Origin: Lawsonibacter sp.
GTDB taxonomy: Bacteria; Bacillota; Clostridia; Oscillospirales; Oscillospiraceae
Reading direction: 5' to 3'
Length of the DNA: 22,002 bases
Assembly: GCA_022793355.1 (NCBI GenBank)
Contig: JAAWCR010000137.1
Location: forward strand, 1 to 22,002
Position numbers and translations under genes: made by a program. Positions 15,408 through 22,002 of the stretch are shown here, piece by piece. Every line of letters starts with the position of its first letter. The first letter of the stretch is position 1. The notes under the pieces were generated by a model. It made no database searches, had not been told where the DNA came from, and worked only from the letters and a program-made list of their open reading frames with translations.

Positions 15408-15436
15408 ATTGTAGCGGAGAATTGTAAATAAACCAA
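15408..15436 (-). promoter_or_regulatory. Promoter of the kinase/response regulator pair
   Basis: On the - strand, TTGGTT (complement of 15431-15436) and TACAAT (complement of 15408-15413) are spaced by 17 bases. They lie in the 80-base gap behind the diguanylate cyclase gene. Confidence 0.55.
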
Positions 15437-15454
15437 CGTGAGTTTCTAAACTTT

Positions 15455-16411
15455 TCAGAAATTTTCCTGGGATTGCGGGTGAGGATGGGCGCTGAGCTTT
15501 TCCAGCCTGGGCTGCATCCGATCGTCGGCCCAGACGACCTGGTTCCGGCCCTGCTTTTTCGCGGCGTACAGCATCGTGTCCGCGACCTTTAAGTAGGCGG
15601 CGTAGGAGCTCTCCACCGTGGGGACGACGGTGACGCCGCCAATGCTGACCGTGACCCATTGGGACACGGAGGGATCGTGGGGGATGTGAAGGTCCTCAAT
15701 TGCCTGCCGTATGTGTTTCAGATGGTCAAAGATCTTTTCCGCCGGGTCTCCCATGGAAATCGCGATAAATTCCTCGCCCCCATAGCGGGCCAGAAGTTCT
15801 GTGTTGCGGTGCAGGTGGGAGGACGCCGTTGCGGCTATGGCAGAGATCACATTGTCCCCGGCGGGGTGGCCGAAGGTGTCGTTATAGGCCTTGAAGTGGT
15901 CAATGTCGAAGATGCAGATGGAGATCGGCACCCGAAAACGGACGGCCTCATTCCATTTCACCATGCTGCAGCGGTCATATCTGCGCCGGTTGGCAATTCC
16001 GGTGAGCTGATCGGTCATAGACTGCCGTTCGGCCTGCTTGCGGTAGTTATACAGCTTAATATGGGTTTTGACCCTGGCCTTGACGATAAGGGCGTGAAAG
16101 GGCTTTGTAATGTAGTCCACCGCCCCTAACACCAACCCGTGCTGCTCGTCCTCCACAGCGGACAGGCTGGTAATCAGGATGACGGGGATGCTCTGGGTGA
16201 TAATCTCCTCCTGAAGCTTTTTCAGCAGGGTAAAGCCGTCCATTCCCGGCATTACCACGTCCAGTAAAATTAAAGAGTAGCTTTCCGTATTGACAAGACG
16301 CAGCCCGTCCTCCGCTGTGTGCGCGACGGAAACATCATACTCCTTATCCAAAATCGCTTTCAGCTGGGTAGCCTGCACAATGCTGTCGTCAACGATTAGA
16401 ATTTTTTCCAT
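15455..16411 (-). CDS. Response regulator with GGDEF diguanylate cyclase domain
   Basis: A 318-residue PleD/WspR-like protein. The receiver domain (1-120) has DD at 8-9, phosphoacceptor Asp51 (LLDVVMPGMDG) and Lys103 (YITKPFH). A short linker leads to a GGDEF domain (about 135-300) with the active site GGEEF at 211-215, a permitted variant for c-di-GMP synthesis. The inhibitory I-site, expected as RxxD five residues before the active site, reads RNTE (202-205), so feedback inhibition may be weakened. ATG 16411 starts the conserved MEKILIVDD and follows AAGGAG. The frame extends further upstream without support. No kinase partner is adjacent. The C-terminal tail (about 300-318) is rich in His, Pro and Gln. 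Confidence 0.92.
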   Translation of the reverse strand: MEKILIVDDSIVQATQLKAILDKEYDVSVAHTAEDGLRLVNTESYSLILLDVVMPGMDGFTLLKKLQEEIITQSIPVILITSLSAVEDEQHGLVLGAVDYITKPFHALIVKARVKTHIKLYNYRKQAERQSMTDQLTGIANRRRYDRCSMVKWNEAVRFRVPISICIFDIDHFKAYNDTFGHPAGDNVISAIAATASSHLHRNTELLARYGGEEFIAISMGDPAEKIFDHLKHIRQAIEDLHIPHDPSVSQWVTVSIGGVTVVPTVESSYAAYLKVADTMLYAAKKQGRNQVVWADDRMQPRLEKLSAHPHPQSQENF

Positions 16412-16446
16412 TCTGACACTCTCCTTGTTGGGGCTGCTCGGGCCGA

Positions 16447-16480
16447 AGGGCTGTGAACGCCGTTGTGCAGTCGGCGCCCT
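16447..16480 (-). other. Hairpin in the leader of the diguanylate cyclase mRNA
   Basis: GCCG (16459-16462) pairs with CGGC (16472-16475), and AGGGC (16447-16451) with GCCCT (16476-16480). It ends 36 bases before the start codon. The core motifs of a GEMM c-di-GMP riboswitch are not present. Confidence 0.4.
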
Positions 16481-16535
16481 GACATTTGATACAAGCATGT
16501 TTGGGAACAGGGCCTGTTTAAAACGTATCTATGCA

Positions 16536-16617
16536 CCAGACAGCGGACGTCTGGAAGTAAACATTTACTTACCCCACAGCAAAACACACCATATATGGCG
16601 GCGTGCTTTAAGTGGGG
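16536..16617. other. Contiguous inverted repeats between TetR and cyclase genes
   Basis: CCAGAC (16536-16541)/GTCTGG (16549-16554) is followed without a gap by AAGTAA (16555-16560)/TTACTT (16565-16570). Then CCCCAC (16572-16577)/GTGGGG (16612-16617) encloses the palindrome CCATATATGG (16589-16598). The last arm overlaps the end of the TetR gene. No good promoter for the cyclase gene was found. The repeats may terminate the TetR transcript or be the relic of a small mobile element. Confidence 0.4.
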
Positions 16618-17228
16618 TCCTCCGGACTGGGCTTTTCAGGTTTCAAGTAACCGCTCAGGCCGGTAGTCAGCAGCTGAAATATGGTTTCCTCGGTCTCCTG
16701 GTTGTTGGGCAGGGTGCCTTCCACCACGTATTTGGCGTACATCACCGTGGAGGTGAGGACATGGAGCCACAGAAGGTCTTGGTTGATTCGGTCCAGTGCG
16801 GGAAAAACCTTTTTAAAGAGGTGGACCATGCGGATGAACGTGTTGAAATAGGTGAAATCCCGCACCTTGTCGTATTTGGGGAAGAAGGCGCTGTCTCGAA
16901 AGCGGTGATAAAAGATGGTCTCGTCCGGGTGGGAGGTCCAATACCGAAAGTAAGGCAGCCACAGGCCTTTTACCGCACCCATGGGGTTTGTGAGCATGGT
17001 CAGAGGATTGAGCTTTAAATGGTCAAAAATTGCCGCTGCCTGCTTATCCACATAGGTGAAACACGCCACAAGCAGCTGATCTTTGCTTTCAAAATAGCGG
17101 TAAAGCGCCCCAGGAGAAATGCCCGCCAGTTCGCTGACGTTCTGGATGCGCACACCTTCCAGGCCGTATTGACGCACGGCCTTCATTGCTGCGAAGATAA
17201 TCCGCGTTTTGGTGTCGTCCAGAACCAT
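16608..17228 (-). CDS. TetR/AcrR-family transcriptional regulator
   Basis: A 206-residue regulator. The N-terminal helix-turn-helix domain includes VRIQNVSELAGISPGALYRY and the ensuing FESKDQLL segment. The rest is a helical ligand domain rich in aromatic residues (YFRYWTSHPDETIFYHRF) that I cannot assign to a ligand class. I chose the ATG at 17228, which follows GAGAGGG by 5 bases. The ATG at 17267 would leave a leader of only about 5 bases, and the GTG at 17276 lies upstream of the predicted transcription start. The gene is divergent from rpoN, with promoters about 40 bases apart. Confidence 0.85.
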   Translation of the reverse strand: MVLDDTKTRIIFAAMKAVRQYGLEGVRIQNVSELAGISPGALYRYFESKDQLLVACFTYVDKQAAAIFDHLKLNPLTMLTNPMGAVKGLWLPYFRYWTSHPDETIFYHRFRDSAFFPKYDKVRDFTYFNTFIRMVHLFKKVFPALDRINQDLLWLHVLTSTVMYAKYVVEGTLPNNQETEETIFQLLTTGLSGYLKPEKPSPEDPT

Positions 17229-17278
17229 CACATCCCTCTCAAGCGGACTGCCGTAATCATGTTTCATTGCAGGCACCT

Positions 17279-17307
17279 ATTATACACTGCTTTATTTTTC
17301 TTGACAA
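17279..17307 (-). promoter_or_regulatory. Promoter of the TetR gene
   Basis: On the - strand, TTGTCA (complement of 17302-17307) and a perfect TATAAT (complement of 17279-17284) are spaced by 17 bases. The start site would be near 17272. Confidence 0.75.
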
Positions 17308-17345
17308 TACTCTTTTTTCCAATTTTATGGGATTTCTGCTTTTTC

Positions 17346-17374
17346 TTGACTTTTTCGACTTAGGGCCCTAAACT
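17346..17374 (+). promoter_or_regulatory. rpoN promoter with a perfect 12-bp palindrome
   Basis: TTGACT (17346-17351) and TAAACT (17369-17374) are spaced by 17 bases. TTAGGGCCCTAA (17360-17371) is a perfect palindrome running from the spacer into the -10 box. This is the position expected of a repressor site, and the divergent TetR protein is the obvious candidate. Confidence 0.6.
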
Positions 17375-17404
17375 AATAGACAGAACAGAAAGGGGATTGG
17401 GCCT

Positions 17405-18751
17405 ATGGAGCTCCAACAGACACAGACACAAGCATTGAGCCAGCGGCAGCTTTACAGCGTGGAGCTGCTGCGGCTGGGGACGCAGGAGCTGGACGCCTAT
17501 GTCCGGGAGCTGGCCCAGGAAAACCCGCTGATGGAGGTGGAGGAGGCACCGCCGGTCGCCTCCACCGGGCGCAGCGAGCTGCTGGACCGGCTGAGCTGGC
17601 TGGAGGACAACGACCGGCAGAACTGGTTTTACCAACAGTTCAGCGACGAGGAGCTGGACCCTCTGGCCCGGATCGGCACCGGTGGAGGCCTGGAGGAGAC
17701 ACTGGTGAGCTTTTTAACCCGTCAGCTGGACCGGCTGAAGCTGGATAGGGAGCCCCGGCGGCTGGTGGAGTACCTCATCCATTGCCTGGACGACGACGGC
17801 TATCTGCGCACTCCCCTGGAGGAGCTGTCCGGAGACATCCCCTTGGACAGGCTGGAGGAGGCCTTGGCAATCCTCCGGACCCTGGAGCCGGCGGGGGTGG
17901 GGGCGACGAATCTGTCCCAATGTCTGGTTCTCCAACTGGAGCGCATTGGGGAGGACGGACCCGTCCGGGCCATCGCGGAACACCACCTGGACGCTCTGGC
18001 CCGGCGGCACTGCCGGGCGATTGCCTCCGCCCTGGGGATCACCTTGGATCAGGTGGAGCGGGCCCGATTGATGATTCGGGAGCTGGACCCCCGGCCGGGC
18101 GCTGTGTTTCAGAGCGGAGGGGATATTCACTATGTCCAGCCCGACCTGATTGTGGAGGAAAAAGAGGGTGTTTTGACGGTGCATTCCGCCCGGGGGGAGC
18201 GCCCGCTTTTTCAGGTGAGCCGCTACTATCGTGAGCTCCTCCGGAAATCGGAGGACAAAGAGGTACAGGATTACCTGACCGAGAAGCTGCACCAGGCGGA
18301 AAATGTGCTGTGGGCGGCGGAGCAGCGGGAGAGCACCCTGATGCGGTGCGCCCGAGTCATTGTGGCGCGGCAGGAGAACTTTTTCCGGGAAGGGCCGGGG
18401 GCCCTGGCCCCTCTGGGGCTGGCCGAGGTGGCTGCGGAGCTGGAGCTTCACGAGTCCACGGTGAGCCGGGCGGTGCGGGAGAAGTATTTACAGTGCGCCC
18501 GGGGGCTGTACCCCCTGAGCTATTTCTTCTCCCGGCGGGCCGGAGCGGGGAGCAAGGACGGTCCCAGCGGCCGGGCGGCCAGGGCGCTGCTCCAGCGGCT
18601 GATTGGGGAGGAGGACAAAAACGCCCCCCTGTCTGACCAGCAGCTGACCCTGCGGATGGCGCAGGAGGGCTGCGCTGTGTCCCGGCGCACGGTGGCCAAA
18701 TACCGGGAGGAGCTGGGGGTGCCCGGCGCTTCGGGCCGAAAAAACCGATAA
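17405..18751 (+). CDS. rpoN: RNA polymerase sigma-54 factor
   Basis: A 448-residue sigma-54. Region I is the Gln-rich N-terminus (QQTQTQALSQRQLYSVELL, then ELAQENPLMEVEE) that contacts enhancer-binding proteins. An acidic region II follows. The core-binding domain includes LDRLKLDREPRRLVEYLI and LRTLEPAGVGATNLSQCL. The C-terminal part has the helix-turn-helix LAEVAAELELHESTVSRAV and the RpoN box as SRRTVAKYRE, with Ser in place of the usual Ala at its first position. It directs transcription from -24/-12 promoters together with AAA+ activators, none of which is encoded in this window. AAAGGGG (17389-17395) lies 9 bases before the ATG. Confidence 0.95.
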   Translation: MELQQTQTQALSQRQLYSVELLRLGTQELDAYVRELAQENPLMEVEEAPPVASTGRSELLDRLSWLEDNDRQNWFYQQFSDEELDPLARIGTGGGLEETLVSFLTRQLDRLKLDREPRRLVEYLIHCLDDDGYLRTPLEELSGDIPLDRLEEALAILRTLEPAGVGATNLSQCLVLQLERIGEDGPVRAIAEHHLDALARRHCRAIASALGITLDQVERARLMIRELDPRPGAVFQSGGDIHYVQPDLIVEEKEGVLTVHSARGERPLFQVSRYYRELLRKSEDKEVQDYLTEKLHQAENVLWAAEQRESTLMRCARVIVARQENFFREGPGALAPLGLAEVAAELELHESTVSRAVREKYLQCARGLYPLSYFFSRRAGAGSKDGPSGRAARALLQRLIGEEDKNAPLSDQQLTLRMAQEGCAVSRRTVAKYREELGVPGASGRKNR

Positions 18752-18801
18752 ATCATAATAAAAGGCCTGTTCGCCATGCGAACAGGCCTTTTATTATGAT
18801 T
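18751..18801. terminator. Bidirectional terminator between rpoN and rpsR
   Basis: A perfect 24-bp stem (18751-18774 with 18778-18801) closes on a CAT loop. Both arms carry AATAAAA/TTTTATT segments, so a U-rich tract is present in either direction. It includes the last base of the rpoN stop codon and lies 7 bases from the rpsR stop. Confidence 0.9.
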
Positions 18802-18808
18802 GGCGCGG

Positions 18809-19054
18809 TTAGTCGGTGACATAGGGCAGCAGGGCGACCTGGCGGGCGCGCTTGATGGCCTCGGTCAGCTGACGCTGGTGCATCGCGCAGGTGCCGGTGG
18901 TGCGGCGGGGCAGAATCTTGGCACGCTCGGACGTGAACCGGCGCAGCTTGGCGGCATCCTTATAGTCGATGCACTCCACTTTGTCGGCGCAGAAGGCGCA
19001 GACCTTGCGGCGCTTGCGGCCGCGCATAGGCTTGTTATCCCGTTCCATAGCCAT
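18809..19054 (-). CDS. rpsR: 30S ribosomal protein S18
   Basis: An 81-residue S18, basic, with the conserved core CAFCADKVECIDYKDAAKL, RRFTSERAKILPRR and the RQLTEAIKRARQVALLPY tail. Four cysteines (CxxC, then C, then C before MHQRQ) make this the zinc-binding, Cys-containing type. It binds S6 on the 30S platform. The ATG at 19054 follows AAGGAGG with 8-base spacing. It is the last gene of the rpsF-ssb-rpsR operon. Confidence 0.97.
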   Translation of the reverse strand: MAMERDNKPMRGRKRRKVCAFCADKVECIDYKDAAKLRRFTSERAKILPRRTTGTCAMHQRQLTEAIKRARQVALLPYVTD

Positions 19055-19092
19055 GGAATTAACCTCCTTTTTAGGACCTGAAAAGGTCAAAG

Positions 19093-19593
19093 TCAAAACG
19101 GCAGATCGCCGTCGTCAGTAGAAAGTTCGGCGAACTGGTCGCCGTCTGCGGGCGGAGCCCCGTAGCCGCCGAAGGGGTCGGTCGCGGGGGCAGGGGGGGC
19201 GGGATAGCTCCGGTCCTGGCTGAAACTGCCCTGGCCATAGCTGGGGCTGTAGCCTCCGCCGTCACCGTCCCGCTTGGAATCACCGAAGTAGACGTTATCT
19301 GCCACCACCTCGGCGCTGATGCGCCGGTTGCCGTCCTTGTCGGTCCAGTCGCGCATCTGAAGCCGGCCCTCCACCACAGCCATGCGGCCTTTGGAGAAGT
19401 AACGGCTGACAAATTCCCCGGTCTGACGCCAGGCCACCACGTCGATCCAGTCGGTGGCCCGCTCGCCGGTAGTCTTGTCCCGAAAGTCCCGGTCCACCGC
19501 CAGGCGGAAGGAGGCCACAGGGACCCCTGCCTGGGTGCGCCTGAGCTCAGGATCACGGGCCAGACGGCCCATGAGGATGATTCGATTCAGCAC
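19093..19593 (-). CDS. ssb: Single-stranded DNA-binding protein
   Basis: A 166-residue SSB. The OB fold covers residues 1-105 (MLNRIILMGRLARDPELR, then WIDVVAWRQTGEFVSRYFSKG). A Gly/Pro/Ser-rich flexible linker follows, with the acidic partner-binding tip DDGDLPF at the C-terminus. The start is GTG at 19593 after GGGGGAG. It lies 12 bases behind rpsF. It coats single-stranded DNA and recruits replication and repair proteins. Confidence 0.97.
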   Translation of the reverse strand: MLNRIILMGRLARDPELRRTQAGVPVASFRLAVDRDFRDKTTGERATDWIDVVAWRQTGEFVSRYFSKGRMAVVEGRLQMRDWTDKDGNRRISAEVVADNVYFGDSKRDGDGGGYSPSYGQGSFSQDRSYPAPPAPATDPFGGYGAPPADGDQFAELSTDDGDLPF

Positions 19594-19605
19594 TGTGGCT
19601 CCCCC

Positions 19606-19902
19606 TTACTCGTCCTTGCAGACAATCATGGAGCGCATCACGCCGTCGGTGATCCGGAAAATACGGTCCAGCTCCGCAGGGACGGCGGCTGCAGCGGTGA
19701 AGGTCATCAGCACGTAGTAGCCCTCCATCAGGTCCTGGATGGGATAGGCCAGCCGGCGCTTGCCCCACTCGTCGATCTCAGACACGGTTCCGTTGGCCTC
19801 CACCACGCCCTTAAAACGCTCCACCAGAGTCTTGATCTGTTCTTCGCTCAGGTCGGGCTTCAGAATGTAGATCGCCTCGTAATTCGCGTTAATTTTTGCC
19901 AT
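19606..19902 (-). CDS. rpsF: 30S ribosomal protein S6
   Basis: A 98-residue S6 with YEAIYILKPDLSEEQ, the EWGKRRLAYPIQDLMEGYYV block and FRITDGVMRSMIV. It forms a heterodimer with S18, encoded two genes downstream. The ATG at 19902 follows AAGGAGG with 8-base spacing. The frame is open further upstream into the leader without support. First gene of the operon. Confidence 0.97.
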   Translation of the reverse strand: MAKINANYEAIYILKPDLSEEQIKTLVERFKGVVEANGTVSEIDEWGKRRLAYPIQDLMEGYYVLMTFTAAAAVPAELDRIFRITDGVMRSMIVCKDE

Positions 19903-19983
19903 GTTTTGCACCTCCTTATGGACATGTGGCCCCCGGCGCTTGGCCGGGAGCAAGGATTTTGCCGCTCCGTTATGGAGACAGGC
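19903..19983 (-). promoter_or_regulatory. Leader of the rpsF operon, possible S6:S18 autoregulatory site
   Basis: The roughly 80-base leader contains CTCC-ATAAC-GGAG and a GC-rich hairpin CCCGGC-CAAGC-GCCGGG just before the rpsF ribosome site. Many bacteria autoregulate this operon through an S6:S18-binding leader RNA. The match to that motif is by position and general shape only. Confidence 0.4.
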
Positions 19984-19989
19984 TTAATC

Positions 19990-20017
19990 ATTATACCGGA
20001 ATATTTTGAGAAGTCAA
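19990..20017 (-). promoter_or_regulatory. Promoter of the rpsF-ssb-rpsR operon
   Basis: On the - strand, TTGACT (complement of 20012-20017) and a perfect TATAAT (complement of 19990-19995) are spaced by 16 bases, with a T-rich stretch upstream of the -35. Confidence 0.8.
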
Positions 20018-20061
20018 GAAAAATTTCAAATATTCCGGATAGTTCGCAAAGTTTTCAGGAA

Positions 20062-20094
20062 AAACCGGCCCGCCTTGCGGATGCGGGCCGGTTT
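20062..20094 (-). terminator. Terminator of the orphan kinase-like gene
   Basis: AAACCGGCCCGC (20062-20073) pairs with GCGGGCCGGTTT (20083-20094), a 12-bp stem. On the - strand it is followed by a TTTTT-rich run. It separates the kinase-like gene from the rpsF promoter. Confidence 0.85.
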
Positions 20095-20099
20095 CGGGG

Positions 20100-21143
20100 T
20101 CAATCCAGCTCCTCCAGGCCGAACAGCCCGGCGGGCAGCAGGTCGGACAGCTCCATCAGCACCGGGTCCAAGCCTCCGTCCCACTGCACCCTGGGGATGC
20201 GGACCTGAACCCGCCCGTCCAGGGGTCCGGAGGGCAGGCCTGCGGTCACGGACAGGGTGGTTTTTCCCCACTGGGTCAGCAGGGCGCCCTTGTGCAGGCT
20301 TACGATGTCCCGGGCGATGGAGAGGCCCAGCCCCGCCCCCTGGCCGGGGAGGGGCAGGTTGTCCCCCGCCCCCTCCTGAAACAGGGCGGCCAGTTGCCGG
20401 GGACTGGGCGGGCCGCCGATGCCGGATACAGTGAGCCGGGCCTGATCCCCCCGGCGGCTTCGGGTTAGGGTCAGGGTCACCTCCCCCGACTCTCTGGCGG
20501 CGTTTGAAATTAGGGTAAGCAGCAGCTTTTGCAGCAGCTCCGGGTCCCCGGGGATAAGCATCCCCGAGGCGGAGCTCATCAGTCTCAGTGCCACCCCCGC
20601 CTCTTCCAGCAGGGGCCCGGCCAGCTGGACCGTGTGCAGGCACAGGCCGGCCAGGTCCATGGTCACCGGGTGGAAGGGTACCCCGTCTTCCCAGGAAGCC
20701 TGGTTCAGATAGTCCAAATTTCCCAGTAGACGGAACAGACGGTGCATACTTTTGCTGAAATCCGCAGCGGGTACCCGCCCTTCGGGCAAGGTGGCGGGGC
20801 CCACCTCGGCCATGACTTCGCCCAGCAGGGCGCGTAACTCCCGCAGTGCGCCGGTCAGCTGACGGCCAGTGAGGGCATTCTGGGGGGCGGGGCGGAACAA
20901 AATCAGTGAACCGTCCCTGCCGGGGGCGCAACTATAGGTATAGCGGCTCTCCCCGGCGGTAAAACCGCCCGCCCCTGTGTTCCCCGTCTCGGGCAGAAGG
21001 ACACAGGGAGGGAGGGGCGACCCGGCCTCCAACGCGGGCAAATAATTCCGGGCTATGGCGTTAACAGAGAGTACCACGCCCTCCCGAACCTGAACGACGC
21101 CTTCGGGAAAGGCATCCAACAGGGACTGTATGGAATCGAGCAT
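20100..21143 (-). CDS. Orphan histidine-kinase-like ATPase protein
   Basis: A 347-residue soluble protein with no membrane segments. Residues 1-90 look like a small PAS-type sensor. Residues about 195-300 are a GHKL ATPase domain with an N box (LLTLISNAARESG, Asn214) and the G2 box GQGAGLGLSIARDIV (268-280). The G1 box normally has an Asp (DxGxG), but here it reads SGIGGPP. No standard H box (HELRTP) exists; His134 in SKSMHRLFRLLGNLDYL is the only candidate phospho-acceptor. It may thus be a degenerate kinase or an ATP-binding regulator. There is no response regulator next to it. AAGGGA lies about 10 bases before the ATG. It has its own promoter and terminator. Confidence 0.75.
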   Translation of the reverse strand: MLDSIQSLLDAFPEGVVQVREGVVLSVNAIARNYLPALEAGSPLPPCVLLPETGNTGAGGFTAGESRYTYSCAPGRDGSLILFRPAPQNALTGRQLTGALRELRALLGEVMAEVGPATLPEGRVPAADFSKSMHRLFRLLGNLDYLNQASWEDGVPFHPVTMDLAGLCLHTVQLAGPLLEEAGVALRLMSSASGMLIPGDPELLQKLLLTLISNAARESGEVTLTLTRSRRGDQARLTVSGIGGPPSPRQLAALFQEGAGDNLPLPGQGAGLGLSIARDIVSLHKGALLTQWGKTTLSVTAGLPSGPLDGRVQVRIPRVQWDGGLDPVLMELSDLLPAGLFGLEELD

Positions 21144-21235
21144 ATCACAGTGTTCCCTTCTGGCCGTTTTCGGCCCGGTGCGGCAGCATTTTCAATGGTT
21201 AGGATGTACAAAATGCCTTGTTAAATGTTACAGCC

Positions 21236-21264
21236 AGTATATCAAATTTTTCCATCCGCTACAA
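21236..21264 (-). promoter_or_regulatory. Promoter of the orphan kinase-like gene
   Basis: On the - strand, TTGTAG (complement of 21259-21264) and TATACT (complement of 21236-21241) are spaced by 17 bases. The leader is about 85 bases. Confidence 0.65.
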
Positions 21265-21271
21265 TAGAAAA

Positions 21272-21288
21272 TGTCGAAAAAAGTCGAA
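21272..21288 (+). promoter_or_regulatory. Tandem possible Spo0A boxes
   Basis: TGTCGAA (21272-21278) matches the 0A box consensus exactly, and AGTCGAA (21282-21288) differs by one base. The two are 10 bases apart, on the same face of the helix, just upstream of the kinase-like gene's -35. A single 7-base match is expected by chance in a window this size; the tandem phasing is what makes it notable. Confidence 0.35.
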
Positions 21289-21404
21289 AGCCGCACTGGC
21301 TGAGGGCCGGGAGCGGGGGTGTGGAAGGGGGGCTTGGAGAGGTTTGCTCGCTTCTGTGGCAAAATTTCAGAATATTTCCTCCGGAAAACTATGAAAAAAA
21401 ACAC

Positions 21405-21433
21405 TTGGAAAATGAGAAAAAGCGGGGTATAAT
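21405..21433 (+). promoter_or_regulatory. gapA promoter
   Basis: TTGGAA (21405-21410) and a perfect TATAAT (21428-21433) are spaced by 17 bases, with A-rich DNA upstream of the -35 that may act as an UP element. Confidence 0.8.
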
Positions 21434-21448
21434 ATGGAAGCTACCACG

Positions 21449-21465
21449 CTGCGGAGCGTCCGCAG
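21449..21465 (+). other. Short hairpin in the gapA leader
   Basis: CTGCGGA (21449-21455) pairs with TCCGCAG (21459-21465) around GCG, near the 5' end of the mRNA. It may protect the transcript from decay. Confidence 0.45.
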
Positions 21466-21493
21466 ATAATTTGATAATAAAGGAGTCCTTCAC

Positions 21494-22002
21494 ATGAGCA
21501 TCAAAGTTGGCATCAATGGTTTTGGCCGTATTGGCCGCATGGTATTCCGCGCCAGCCTGAATCATCCCGAGATCGACATTGTGGGCATCAACGACCTCTG
21601 CCCCGCCGAGTATCTGGCCTATATGCTGAAGTACGACACCATGCACGGCACCTGCCAGGCTGAGATCAGCTCCACCGAGAACGCCATCGTGGTCAACGGC
21701 AAGGAAATCCCCATCTCCGCTGAGCGCAACCCCGCCGACCTGCCCTGGGCCAAGCTGGGCGCTGAGTATGTGGTGGAGTCCACCGGTCTGTTCCTGACCA
21801 AGGAGAAGGCCCAGGGCCACCTGGACGCCGGCGCCAAGAAGGTTATCATGTCCGCGCCTTCCAAGGACGACACCCCCATGTTCGTGTGCGGCGTCAACCT
21901 GGATAAGTACACCACCGACATGAACTTCGTTTCCAACGCCTCCTGCACCACCAACTGCCTGGCCCCCATCGCCAAGGTGCTTAACGACAACTGGGGCATC
22001 AC
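21494..22002 (+). CDS. gapA: Glyceraldehyde-3-phosphate dehydrogenase (partial, runs off the window)
   Basis: The first 169 residues of a type I GAPDH. The N-terminal Rossmann motif is GINGFGRIGRMVFRA (6-20). The cofactor region includes GINDLCPAEYLAYMLKYDT. The catalytic cysteine lies in SNASCTTNCLAP near the window end. It oxidises glyceraldehyde 3-phosphate to 1,3-bisphosphoglycerate with NAD(P)+ in glycolysis. Presence of Leu and Cys after the Asp of the ND segment hints at NAD use, but this is not decisive. AGGAG lies 9 bases before the ATG. The 3' part is outside the window. Confidence 0.97.
   Translation, partial: MSIKVGINGFGRIGRMVFRASLNHPEIDIVGINDLCPAEYLAYMLKYDTMHGTCQAEISSTENAIVVNGKEIPISAERNPADLPWAKLGAEYVVESTGLFLTKEKAQGHLDAGAKKVIMSAPSKDDTPMFVCGVNLDKYTTDMNFVSNASCTTNCLAPIAKVLNDNWGI

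Larger units (their letters stand above)
21144..21493. other. Divergent regulatory region between kinase-like gene and gapA
   Basis: It contains the two divergent promoters, a pair of possible Spo0A boxes and the gapA leader hairpin, all listed separately. No gene or riboswitch was recognised here. Confidence 0.6.

Noticed and set aside
16412..16607. Possible c-di-GMP riboswitch before the GGDEF gene
   Set aside because: The conserved GEMM core bases were not found on the - strand, though several hairpins exist.
1..22002. CRISPR arrays, tRNA or rRNA genes, prophage modules
   Set aside because: No regularly spaced repeats, no cloverleaf or rRNA-like segments, and no phage structural or integrase genes were seen.

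Overview
The window looks like chromosomal DNA from a high-GC anaerobic Firmicute, most likely a gut clostridium of the Oscillospirales (Flavonifractor/Intestinimonas/Lawsonibacter type). This rests on the style of the encoded proteins, strong Shine-Dalgarno sites, sigma-A promoters of TTGACA/TATAAT type, an rpsF-ssb-rpsR operon, a flavodiiron protein and ACAD/rubredoxin enzymes. The genus is an inference.

Layout. Positions 1-1600 are decayed accessory DNA: a hairpin-rich stretch, an IS4-family transposase broken by two frameshifts and an internal deletion, and a frameshifted remnant of an unknown gene. Positions 1829-5990 hold an apparent redox cluster on the + strand: an Rrf2 regulator with an Fe-S-type cysteine set, a three-part fusion of acyl-CoA dehydrogenase, EtfA FAD domain and rubredoxin, a small AT-rich GyrI-like protein, and a flavodiiron protein (FDP). 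Together these could carry electrons from an acyl-CoA through FAD, FAD, rubredoxin iron and FMN to a diiron site that reduces O2 or NO. This is the most interesting system in the window.

Positions 6073-13439 are a sugar-acid catabolic locus. On the - strand are an IlvD/Edd-family dehydratase, a zinc alcohol dehydrogenase, an SDR and a KDG-type PfkB kinase. Divergent from them on the + strand are a GntP-type permease and a GntR/FadR regulator. A shared 10-base motif sits inside both divergent promoters and is a good candidate for the regulator's operator. The implied route is uptake of an aldonate such as idonate or gluconate, oxidation and reduction, dehydration to 2-keto-3-deoxygluconate, then phosphorylation. 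No aldolase is present in the window.

Positions 13460-17228 are signalling genes on the - strand: an OmpR-type response regulator with its sensor kinase, a receiver-GGDEF diguanylate cyclase, and a TetR regulator divergent from rpoN (17405-18751). A perfect 24-bp hairpin separates rpoN from the convergent rpsF-ssb-rpsR operon. Beyond that lies an orphan kinase-like protein with degenerate ATPase motifs, preceded by two possible Spo0A boxes. The window ends inside a glyceraldehyde-3-phosphate dehydrogenase gene (21494 onward).
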